Source: Pseudidiomarina piscicola (GTDB lineage Bacteria > Pseudomonadota > Gammaproteobacteria > Enterobacterales > Alteromonadaceae). From it: 64,000 bases of DNA. Below are positions 19,601 to 25,829 of this stretch, piece by piece (position 1 is the first letter of the stretch; each line of letters starts with the position of its first letter). The DNA lies in contig NZ_CADCXY010000001.1 of the NCBI RefSeq assembly GCF_902806985.1, positions 496,001 to 560,000 of the forward strand, written 5' to 3'. The notes below the pieces were generated by a model. That model made no database searches, was not told the DNA's origin, and saw only the letters and a program-made list of their open reading frames with translations. The translations under genes were made by a program, and so were the position numbers.

Positions 19601-19721
19601 AGTGATCTTTACGCTCTATCTAACGCCGGTCATTTATTTAGCCTTAGCACGTTTTACCAAACCGCGGGCCGACGAAACTCAGCGCCTGGAAAATGAAATG
19701 GAACGCGCTGAAGAAATCTAA
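16635..19721 (+). CDS. RND (HAE1/AcrB-type) multidrug efflux pump
   Basis: The 1028-residue inner-membrane pump has the family's normal length and two repeats, each with one plus five membrane helices and a large periplasmic loop. The proton-relay motif is visible in LATGLIVDDAIVVSENIQRR (two Asp in helix 4), and the second-half equivalent is LVMLIGLIAKNSILLVEFA. Substrate range cannot be read from sequence. It would trimerise with the adaptor encoded upstream. No outer-membrane channel gene follows, so a TolC-like protein from elsewhere in the genome is needed. Marine relatives are often annotated as MexF/VexF-like; I do not assign a symbol. Confidence 0.95.
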   Translation: MKWTPQLNDLPSLSIRRPILIVVFNLLIIIAGLAAINGVEVRELPDVDRPIVSVTASYPGAAPETVDTEVTSRLEGAVARVSGVKSIRASSEEGSSRVVVEFRPGVDLDNAANETRESVSRVQRGLPEEVENVAIIKADNDAESVVSLSISSETLDLTALTERVETDLAPNFLNIPGVADVRLTGDRRKVMRVVIEPLRLASYQLTVSDVAAVLRQAPFDVPAGSLKSTDQQLIVRADASSVTTEDVENIVIAGTTRVGDVATVYFGPADAGSITRLDGKQVLGLGIIRQARSNTIEISNEVLRLVGDLQKQYPDLNLRVTNDDAEFIRSSVEEVITSLGLTILLVIATLWLFIGSGRATIIPAVSIPVALVGSIAVIWLLGFSINILTLLALVLATGLIVDDAIVVSENIQRRRSMGMGARASAVIGTREVFFAVVATTAVLVAVFVPIAFLPSTAGRLFREFGGVLAAAVIISSFVALSLVPALTARLPLKKPKETVLTRAGSSFRNYYVKSLHWALDHAKIVFAACVLIAGTAVGFYFNIDNELMPTEDRGQIRIFARGPDGVGLNFMDRQAQQMEEILLPYVNGGAVSSINTRVGQWDPNLVFITVRLTDWEERDRSQQEIIDEISEPLSRIPGAPARAFGSNSLNLRGQGGGLEVALTGDNYRDIYNAALAFGKAAQEAMPEIGFPRIGYQPTQPQLRVNIDRRRAADLGVSLSDVSATLRVAINGDDITDLNIGDQAVPIMLQAERSQIKSPTDLSNLYVGTSNGGLVPLSSVATISEEGIAAELERRAQRRAIEVDMQMPTSIPIEEVVEQLRTVAAETLPDGVGMVLLGEAEAYEETESEVMMTYILAFVIVLLVLAAQFESVNSAVVVMATVPFGIAAAFFALYLTGTSINVFSQIGLVMLIGLIAKNSILLVEFADQLRDKGQSVREAVENAADIRLRPIMMTLVSTLLGALPLILSVGAGAEARNSIGWVVFGGLAFAVIFTLYLTPVIYLALARFTKPRADETQRLENEMERAEEI

Positions 19722-19761
19722 TCAAAAATATTCAGACCACTCAATGAGGGGTGGTCTAGCC

Positions 19762-19804
19762 ATTGCAGCAACCTGAGTTGTCCTACCGTAAAGGTTGCTG
19801 CAAT
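19762..19804. repeat. 13-base perfect inverted repeat
   Basis: Arms ATTGCAGCAACCT and AGGTTGCTGCAAT are perfect complements separated by 17 bases. No T run follows, so it is not a standard intrinsic terminator. It begins 41 bases after the RND pump stop and could stabilise the 3' end of the efflux mRNA. Confidence 0.8.
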
Positions 19805-19844
19805 TATCTCTCGATTCTCGCCAGCCGTCCGGCAGCTATCCTAC

Positions 19845-19876
19845 AAAGTTATCTCAAAAAAGTTATCTCAAAAAGT
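19845..19876. repeat. 14-base tandem repeat, two copies
   Basis: The unit GTTATCTCAAAAAA begins at 19848 and repeats at 19862 with one A fewer, after a leading AAA. Two and a partial copies are visible. It is probably replication slippage in noncoding sequence. Confidence 0.65.
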
Positions 19877-20078
19877 ATTTCAAACTAGCTTAGCGTTGGT
19901 ATTTACGATCGTGCGCTACGTGAAATCTGCGCCATTCGCAGGGTAGTTAGTGCCAATTATTTAACGTAGCGACGCCTAAATATGTGAATACACACTTAGT
20001 ACATAGATACTTATCCATATACTATTTAACATAATATACATTATGCGCAATCATATAGTGGCCTTCAAACGGCCACAA

Positions 20079-20116
20079 AAAAGCCCCGCTGTTGCTGCAA
20101 ACAACTCGGGGCTTTT
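20079..20116. terminator. Strong bidirectional-type terminator
   Basis: AAAAGCCCCG and CGGGGCTTTT form the lower stem, with TGTTG/CAAC pairing above and a CTGCAAA loop. T runs exist on both strands. It lies 97 bases upstream of the TraB-family ATG and shields that gene from efflux-operon read-through. Confidence 0.85.
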
Positions 20117-20212
20117 AAACTTTCTTCAGGCACTTTAATTGTTTCATCGGCGCCTTCAGCTTAAACTGCTGTTAACAACCAACATTCAAAATAAAAATAA
20201 GGAATACGAGTT

Positions 20213-21076
20213 ATGCTTAAGAAGGTTTCTTCATTACTTATCGCCGGTGCCTTAACGGCAACCAGTGCTCAGGCGTCATTGCTTTATAAGGTTTCTGGTA
20301 ACGATATGGCTGAGCCGTCTTATCTGTTTGGTACCATTCATATGATTTGTGCGGATAACTTTAAGGTTCATGCTGACACTACAGATGCATTTAAGCAGTC
20401 TGAGCGGTTAATTATGGAACTCGATATGGCAGATCCTGCCGTCATGCAATCGATGCAAATGCAGCTTTTAGACCCGAAAGGTCGAAAGGTTTCTGACCAT
20501 ATTACAGAGTCACAATACACCCTGCTCGATAACTACCTGACCTCAGCAACGGGCAACGGCTTGGCAGTTTTTGATGGTATGCGCCCGTTTATCCTGAGCA
20601 GTATCGTAATGACGGCACAGATGGATTGTGCGCAGCAAATGTCGTACGAAGGCCATTTCACTCAACAAGCCATGATGCAAGACAAACCTGTTGATGGTCT
20701 TGAAACTGCCGAATTTCAATTTGGTGTCTTTGACCAAATTCCTTACGAAGAACAAGTTCAATGGCTAATGGATTCGATTGAAGATGAAACAAAGGCAAAA
20801 GCAGAATTGGCGAAAATGACCGAATTGTATTTGGCTGAAGACATGCAGGGTTTGTATCAAATGATCGCTGATACAGACGCCTATGCGCACTACACAGCGT
20901 TATTACTTGATAACCGCAACCGTAACTGGCAAACCCAGCTTGATAACGACCTACAAGCAGCTGGAAGTGAATTTATTGCTGTCGGTGCGGGTCATCTCGG
21001 TGGGAATGCTGGTATCATCAAGCTATTGCAAGAATTGGGCTATACGGTCGAAGCTGTTTCCACCGAAGCCAAGTAA
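20213..21076 (+). CDS. TraB/GumN family protein, exported
   Basis: The 287-residue protein has a signal peptide (residues 1-21, ending SAQA). The fold's paired motifs are GTIH (40-43, in SYLFGTIHMIC) near the start and GAGHLGG near the end, which in the TraB/Tiki family line the putative metalloprotease active site. Bacterial members are widespread and mostly uncharacterised; some are thought to be envelope metalloproteases. AAGGA precedes the ATG. The gene lies 29 bases before the Lon-family protease gene and is probably co-transcribed with it. Confidence 0.88.
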   Translation: MLKKVSSLLIAGALTATSAQASLLYKVSGNDMAEPSYLFGTIHMICADNFKVHADTTDAFKQSERLIMELDMADPAVMQSMQMQLLDPKGRKVSDHITESQYTLLDNYLTSATGNGLAVFDGMRPFILSSIVMTAQMDCAQQMSYEGHFTQQAMMQDKPVDGLETAEFQFGVFDQIPYEEQVQWLMDSIEDETKAKAELAKMTELYLAEDMQGLYQMIADTDAYAHYTALLLDNRNRNWQTQLDNDLQAAGSEFIAVGAGHLGGNAGIIKLLQELGYTVEAVSTEAK

Positions 21077-21105
21077 TAACTTACTGTTTAGAAAAGGAAC
21101 CATTG

Positions 21106-23019
21106 ATGCGCGTCGCCGCTGAACAACTGCAGCCAAAAGTTCATGAATGGGCGCAAAAGCGCCCTGTTTCCACCCAAGCGAATCCTCTTGTCGGTCAAGA
21201 CAGAGCGCTTGCCGCAATTAAGCAAACCATGCGTATTGGCGGTCGCTATGCGCATGGCTATGTGGTTACAACGCCGGGTTTGCGTATTGTCGACGTGTTA
21301 CAGGAACTTCAAGCGCGCCATCAATGGGTTCACTTTGAGCGCTTCGATTGGCTCTACTTGGCCAATCCAGACTCGGCCAATGAACCTCTATGTGTCAATG
21401 TTCCAGCCGGTTCGGCACGTACCGCGTTACAAGGTTTAATGGAGCTGTTTGAACTGCAGTTAAGCGAGCGTGAAACGAAACTTGAAGAGCTGCGCACGAC
21501 CTATCCAAACGAGCGCTTTCTGACTTATATCGAGCGCATTAAAGATAAGTCTTTTGCCGACCTGCCTGGCAATGAGCTGGCGATGGTGATTGTTGAATCT
21601 GCAGCGCAACAGGACGATTTTGTGCTTTGCGATCGCGTTACTGAGACCAGCCTGTTTGGCAGTATCCGCTTACAATCGGTCGGTGGTACAATTTCTTCCG
21701 AGTTACACCTTATTCAGCCGGGTGCACTGCTAAAAGCCAATGGTGGCGTGCTAGCCATCGATGCGGAAGAATTACTGACACAACCAGGTTTGTGGCGAAA
21801 GTTAAAGTATGTGCTTCGCACCAGTCAATTCCACTGGCCACAACCAGGTGAAGCAAATATTGCGGCTTATTATCAACCTGAGCCCGTACCGATTCATCTG
21901 AAAGTGTTGTTATTAGGCGAGCGCTCAATTTATGCGCAACTGCGCGAGCTCGATAGCGATTTTGATAACTTGTTTCCCTATTTGGCCGACTTCTCCGCAC
22001 ACTACCCATTGAGCCAGTTTGCGATTGAACCCTATTTTAATTATTTAGCTTACGTTGAGCGTGAGGCAGCTACCCTACCCTTGGCGCCATCGGCAATTCC
22101 GTTAGTGTTGAAATATGCGTCGCGGTTAAGTGACTATCAAACCGAGTTATCGCTCGATACGATTGCGTTGATGCAACTCCTCCGTGAAGCGGCAGCGCTG
22201 GCCGAAGAACAACAGTTAGCGCAAATCGAACACGACACTATTTTAGCGGTGTTACAACAGCGGCTGCAGCGTGATGGCTATATTGCCGAACTTAGCCGCC
22301 GCCAGATCCTCGAAGGCCAGGTTTATATTGAAACGTCAGGAAGTGTGATTGGTCAGGTGAACGGCCTCACCGTAGTGACCATTGGTGGTACTGAGTTTGG
22401 TGAACCCGCACGTATCACCGCAACCGTTCATTACGGTGACGGCGACATTATCGATATCGATCGCAAATCCGAACTAAGCGGCAGTATTCATACCAAGGGT
22501 GTGATGATTTTGTCCGCCTATATTGCCAATGTCTTCGCTCGCAGTGAAGAAATGAGCTTATCGGCAACCATTGTGTTCGAGCAGTCTTACTACGAAGTAG
22601 ATGGTGACAGTGCGTCACTCGCTGAGTTGTGCTGTTTACTGTCAGCTTTAGCTGAAGCTCCCATAGCCCAGGGCTTAGCCATTACAGGTGCTGTTGATCA
22701 ATTTGGACGCGTGCAAGCCATAGGTGCGGTCAATGAAAAAATAGAAGGACACTTTGCACTCTGTAAGGAACGCGGTTTAAACGGTCAACAAGGCGTTATC
22801 ATTCCAAGTGCCAACTTGAGCCAATTAAACCTCGAACCCGATGTGATTGCTGCGGTGGCTGAAGGAAATTATCATGTGTATGCCATCGATGATGTGGCCG
22901 AAGCGCTTGCCCTGCTCTCTGGTGATAACCAGGAACAGCTTTATGCACGCATCGAGAAACGTCTCGATCAGTTGCAACACTGTGAACCACAGCAACCATG
23001 GTATCGCCGCATTTGGTGA
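21106..23019 (+). CDS. Lon-family (YcbZ/LonB-type) serine protease
   Basis: The 637-residue protein resembles E. coli YcbZ, which also neighbours fabA. The C-terminal Lon protease domain has the catalytic serine S502 in VDGDSASLAEL and the lysine K545 in AVNEKIEG, 43 residues apart as in Lon (S679/K722). The N-terminal part begins NPLVGQDRALAAIKQTMRIGG, as in LonB-type AAA regions. The expected P-loop position reads VTTPGLRIVD, with no GK[ST], so ATP hydrolysis is doubtful. The ATG at 21106 is preferred over an adjacent TTG; AAAAGGAA lies seven bases upstream. Confidence 0.9.
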   Translation: MRVAAEQLQPKVHEWAQKRPVSTQANPLVGQDRALAAIKQTMRIGGRYAHGYVVTTPGLRIVDVLQELQARHQWVHFERFDWLYLANPDSANEPLCVNVPAGSARTALQGLMELFELQLSERETKLEELRTTYPNERFLTYIERIKDKSFADLPGNELAMVIVESAAQQDDFVLCDRVTETSLFGSIRLQSVGGTISSELHLIQPGALLKANGGVLAIDAEELLTQPGLWRKLKYVLRTSQFHWPQPGEANIAAYYQPEPVPIHLKVLLLGERSIYAQLRELDSDFDNLFPYLADFSAHYPLSQFAIEPYFNYLAYVEREAATLPLAPSAIPLVLKYASRLSDYQTELSLDTIALMQLLREAAALAEEQQLAQIEHDTILAVLQQRLQRDGYIAELSRRQILEGQVYIETSGSVIGQVNGLTVVTIGGTEFGEPARITATVHYGDGDIIDIDRKSELSGSIHTKGVMILSAYIANVFARSEEMSLSATIVFEQSYYEVDGDSASLAELCCLLSALAEAPIAQGLAITGAVDQFGRVQAIGAVNEKIEGHFALCKERGLNGQQGVIIPSANLSQLNLEPDVIAAVAEGNYHVYAIDDVAEALALLSGDNQEQLYARIEKRLDQLQHCEPQQPWYRRIW

Positions 23020-23027
23020 TGGATGTC

Positions 23028-23063
23028 AACTTGTCGGACTTGTTTAGCGTACAAGTGTTCGCT
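23028..23063 (+). promoter_or_regulatory. FabR/FadR-like operator region of fabA
   Basis: AGCGTACAAGTGTTCGCT (23046-23063) is nearly identical to the FabR repressor site known from E. coli fabA and fabB. Immediately upstream, AACTTGTCGGACTTGTTT (23028-23045) resembles the E. coli fabA FadR activator site. The spacing to fabA (39 bases to the ATG) also fits. It starts eight bases after the protease stop, so fabA has its own lipid-responsive promoter. The match is by recall of the E. coli operators, not by search. Confidence 0.75.
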
Positions 23064-23102
23064 AAGCTTAGCAGCAATTTTCATGCATAAGACAAGGTGT
23101 TT

Positions 23103-23615
23103 ATGACTCAATCTAGTTTAACTCGCGACGACCTACTTGCCTGCGCTGACGGCAAAATGTTCGGGCCGGGTAACAGCCAACTACCAGCGCCCAACATGCT
23201 CATGATGGATCGCATCGTGACCATCAGCGATGAAGGCGGCGAATTTGGTAAAGGCTATATTCATGCGGAACTTGATATTTCGCCCGATCTTTGGTTTTTC
23301 GACTGCCACTTTAAAGGTGACCCAGTGATGCCCGGCTGTTTAGGGCTTGATGCGATGTGGCAGCTAACAGGGTTTTTCTTGGCTTGGAGCGGTGGTCCTG
23401 GACGCGGTCGAGCACTTGGCGTAGGTGAAGTTAAATTCACTGGCCAAATCCTGCCGACGGCGAAAAAAGTAAGCTACTTCATCGACATGAAACGCGTCAT
23501 TAAACGTAAATTGTTTATGGGTGTTGCCGATGGACGGGTCGAAGTAGATGGTAAAACTATCTACACAGCAAAAGATTTAAAAGTAGGTTTGTTTACCGAC
23601 ACATCGAACTTCTAA
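23103..23615 (+). CDS. fabA: FabA, 3-hydroxydecanoyl-ACP dehydratase/isomerase
   Basis: FabA dehydrates 3-hydroxyacyl-ACP and isomerises trans-2- to cis-3-decenoyl-ACP, the branch point to unsaturated fatty acids. The 170-residue hot-dog-fold protein has the active-site block [23 protein letters not shown], with H69 and D83 the expected catalytic pair. The ATG at 23103 is preferred over a GTG two codons upstream; AAGG lies five bases ahead. It is preceded by a FabR/FadR-like operator and followed by a terminator shared with rmf, which is convergent. Confidence 0.97.
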   Translation: MTQSSLTRDDLLACADGKMFGPGNSQLPAPNMLMMDRIVTISDEGGEFGKGYIHAELDISPDLWFFDCHFKGDPVMPGCLGLDAMWQLTGFFLAWSGGPGRGRALGVGEVKFTGQILPTAKKVSYFIDMKRVIKRKLFMGVADGRVEVDGKTIYTAKDLKVGLFTDTSNF

Positions 23616-23631
23616 AACTACTGAAGACTAA

Positions 23632-23653
23632 AAAGCCCGCATTGGCGGGCTTT
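23632..23653. terminator. Bidirectional terminator between fabA and rmf
   Basis: GCCCGC (23635-23640), ATTG loop, GCGGGC (23645-23650), flanked by A and T runs on both sides. It can end both the plus-strand fabA and the minus-strand rmf transcripts. Confidence 0.87.
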
Positions 23654-23698
23654 GTTCATTTTGCGGAATAGCTATTCAGCTATCTTATTTTGGACAGA

Positions 23699-23875
23699 TC
23701 AACGATACAATCCAACGCTTCGCGCCTCTTGCGCATCACGCCAACCGCCTAACCACTCGGAACGAATTTCATCTTGCGTTTGATAGGGACATAGTTCTTT
23801 TGAACGACCCGCTACACCAGCTTTAAAACCTTGTGCATGTGCCCGTTCTAGGCGATCGCGCTTCTGTCTTTTCAT
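23699..23875 (-). CDS. rmf: Rmf, ribosome modulation factor
   Basis: The short minus-strand frame encodes 58 residues beginning MKRQKRDRLERAHAQGFKAG, with GRSKELCPYQT and WLGGWRDA. It is nearly identical in pattern to E. coli RMF (55 residues). RMF binds the 30S subunit at the anti-Shine-Dalgarno region and drives formation of inactive 100S ribosome dimers in stationary phase. GAGGA lies eight bases before the ATG at 23875. The place next to fabA is conserved in gammaproteobacteria. It is small enough to be missed by length cut-offs. Confidence 0.95.
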   Translation of the reverse strand: MKRQKRDRLERAHAQGFKAGVAGRSKELCPYQTQDEIRSEWLGGWRDAQEARSVGLYR

Positions 23876-23957
23876 CATTCACATCCTCGTCCAGTTATTT
23901 TTATCATCGTACTTTTTGTACTTAGTAAGAACGAAATCGTCATCGCTCTTATAACTA

Positions 23958-23985
23958 TAGATAGCAATTTGGCACGGGAGTTCAA
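23958..23985 (-). promoter_or_regulatory. Candidate promoter of rmf
   Basis: On the minus strand TTGAAC, a 16-base spacer and TATCTA lie about 80 bases upstream of the rmf ATG. The match is moderate and the spacing slightly short. Confidence 0.35.
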
Positions 23986-23987
23986 GC

Positions 23988-24038
23988 ACAAAAAAAAACG
24001 CTTTTTCAGGTGAGCTGCTAAGCTGCTGAAAAAGCGTT
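23988..24038 (-). terminator. Rho-independent terminator after the DUF3466 gene
   Basis: A 13-base perfect stem (AACGCTTTTTCAG with CTGAAAAAGCGTT) with a 16-base loop is followed, on the minus strand, by a run of T. It lies just after the DUF3466 stop and before the rmf promoter region. Confidence 0.85.
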
Positions 24039-24076
24039 AGATCTATCGTTAAATAGTCTTAGATTAAGTTTATCAA

Positions 24077-25822
24077 TTAAACCTTAAGCCAACGACGAAC
24101 TGTAATAAGACCACCAATCAATAACATAGTTAGTAAGCCGCCAAAACCGGTGGCTGCGCCTTGGCGTTCAACACGGTCTTCAATGACCGAGCATTGATTT
24201 GCTTCGCCTGACGTGGGGTCCAAAATGACCGTTTTAGCGATTTGCTCTGTTTGCGTCTCGCCCTCACCGTCTACCAGCTCTTCTTCGTTGATCGTCGCGG
24301 CGGTAATCACGCCGTTGTTATTAATGCCATCGGCGGTTGCGATAAAGAGGTTCGCATCACAGTCCACTAAATCATTAAGGTTGGTGAAGCGTGCATTCTC
24401 AACGGCACTTTCAAAACTAAAGCCAACCCGGCGGCGCTGGGTTGAAAGGCTCGCTTCAATTTCGGCGGAGCCGACAATGACACCTGAATTGTTGATGGCC
24501 GTTGGATAGGTGCTTGAGCCATTGAAGAAGCCTTCAAGCTCCATAAAGGTATCGGTGTCGATATCATATTTAAAGCCGACGTAACGTTGCACCCCTTGAA
24601 TGCTACGGATCAAGAAACCAACCACTTCGTTTTCATCGTTGATGTCCGTGGCCGAGCCCCATAGATAATCAGGGTCTTCGGTGATCGGTAGTGTTTGACC
24701 ATCGTGAAAAATTGCTGGCATCTTGATGCGACGGTTCGGTTCGGCCGTACCTTCATAGTAGGTCCAGCTTTGCCCCACAGCGATACCATTATTATTGACC
24801 GCGTAGGCATAGCTCGATAGGTCGGCTTCGTCTTCTTCCCCGCGTTCCATAAGTGGCGGATAATAGGTTACGTCAATTACCTCACCACCTTGGTCAAGCT
24901 GCCATACGGCGGCTTGCATGTCATATATCGACTGGTTGGTCGCTATAGTGGTGCGGTCGTAGTAGCTCTGCAGATTAGTGGCTGTTGAGTTGCGTAAGGT
25001 AAACCAACGCTGCCACATGCAACCATACACAGAACGCACAGCGGTTTCTTCTTCAATGGCCGTTTCGCATTGTGCGGCTACTTCGACAGCACTTGGGCTA
25101 AGTGCTGTACTGGCAAAACCAACCGCAATGTTTTGATCATTAATATCCATCATCGCCGACTCACCGCCTAAATAGGCCTGCTCGGGAGCAGCATAGGTTT
25201 TGGTTTGACTGCCGTCGGACCAAATCGCTTGACGGGTAAAGTCACGCTCAGCGCCCTCATAGGTGATCGTTTCTGGATCATCGCCGCTGGTGGTATAACT
25301 AAATGACTCGTAACGATAAGGTGCGGTACCCCAACCTACCCGGGCATTGTTATTATTCAGGGCATAAAAGAAATGATCGGAGGTATTCTCAAGCTCCGGT
25401 GTTTCTGGGTCTGTGTCGTTAAAAAACTGGTTTAAGCTTGTTGTTTGCCCATCAAAGTAACCGGCGAAATAAAAGCTTACTCGGGGGTTACGCAATTGCG
25501 GACTAACGCCGTCGCGCAATATTTGCACCAGCGCATAATATTGGGCATAGCTTAACGAGTAATTTTCCAGGTCTTCTTCATCTGGGCTAATGCCAATGGA
25601 TGCTAACGTGCTTGCTTGCAACCTAGTTAAATCGATGTCGAGGTCGTTCGGGATCTGGCCAATTACCGTAAGGTGACGGTTATCATTAATATCAGTAGGA
25701 AATAAATGACGAACCTGTTCAGGTGTTTCGAGTTTCTGAAAGGTAAATACGTCGGCCTGTGCTGTGCTTAAAAATGACGAAGCGACAGCCGCGCTAAGCA
25801 TCCCTAAAGTAAGTTTTTTCAT
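24077..25822 (-). CDS. DUF3466 family exported protein with C-terminal sorting-type tail
   Basis: The 581-residue protein has a clear signal peptide (MKKLTLGMLSAAVASSFLSTAQA). Its long acidic body carries repeated short motifs of the type INDxNxxVGF or INNxGxIVGS. Such motifs (for example DINDENEVVGFL and AINNSGVIVGSA) suggest beta-propeller-like repeats. The end is a small-residue stretch, a hydrophobic helix and a basic stub (GFGGLLTMLLIGGLITVRRW), like GlyGly-CTERM-type sorting tails cut by rhombosortase. DUF3466 proteins have no known function. The ATG at 25822 is used, since longer readings add a non-signal lead. It lies seven bases after uup and is probably expressed with it. Confidence 0.85.
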   Translation of the reverse strand: MKKLTLGMLSAAVASSFLSTAQADVFTFQKLETPEQVRHLFPTDINDNRHLTVIGQIPNDLDIDLTRLQASTLASIGISPDEEDLENYSLSYAQYYALVQILRDGVSPQLRNPRVSFYFAGYFDGQTTSLNQFFNDTDPETPELENTSDHFFYALNNNNARVGWGTAPYRYESFSYTTSGDDPETITYEGAERDFTRQAIWSDGSQTKTYAAPEQAYLGGESAMMDINDQNIAVGFASTALSPSAVEVAAQCETAIEEETAVRSVYGCMWQRWFTLRNSTATNLQSYYDRTTIATNQSIYDMQAAVWQLDQGGEVIDVTYYPPLMERGEEDEADLSSYAYAVNNNGIAVGQSWTYYEGTAEPNRRIKMPAIFHDGQTLPITEDPDYLWGSATDINDENEVVGFLIRSIQGVQRYVGFKYDIDTDTFMELEGFFNGSSTYPTAINNSGVIVGSAEIEASLSTQRRRVGFSFESAVENARFTNLNDLVDCDANLFIATADGINNNGVITAATINEEELVDGEGETQTEQIAKTVILDPTSGEANQCSVIEDRVERQGAATGFGGLLTMLLIGGLITVRRWLKV

Positions 25823-25829
25823 AAATGAT

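Larger units (their letters stand above)
19722..20212 (+). other. Noncoding region between efflux operon and TraB gene
   Basis: No convincing coding frame is present in these 491 bases. Visible structure, in order: a hairpin AGACCAC/GTGGTCT (19734-19757); a longer 13-base hairpin (19762-19804); a 14-base tandem repeat (19845-19876); an AT-rich stretch (about 19990-20060) with -10-like hexamers; a GTGGCC/GGCCAC hairpin (20058-20076); and a strong terminator (20079-20116). The last 96 bases are the leader of the TraB-family gene. The sequence between the AT-rich stretch and the terminator could hold a small RNA, but I cannot show that. Confidence 0.6.

Noticed and set aside
20030-20045. Palindrome CATAAT-N4-ATTATG as a regulator operator
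   Set aside because: It is short and lies in very AT-rich sequence, where such symmetry is common by chance, and it matches no operator I know.
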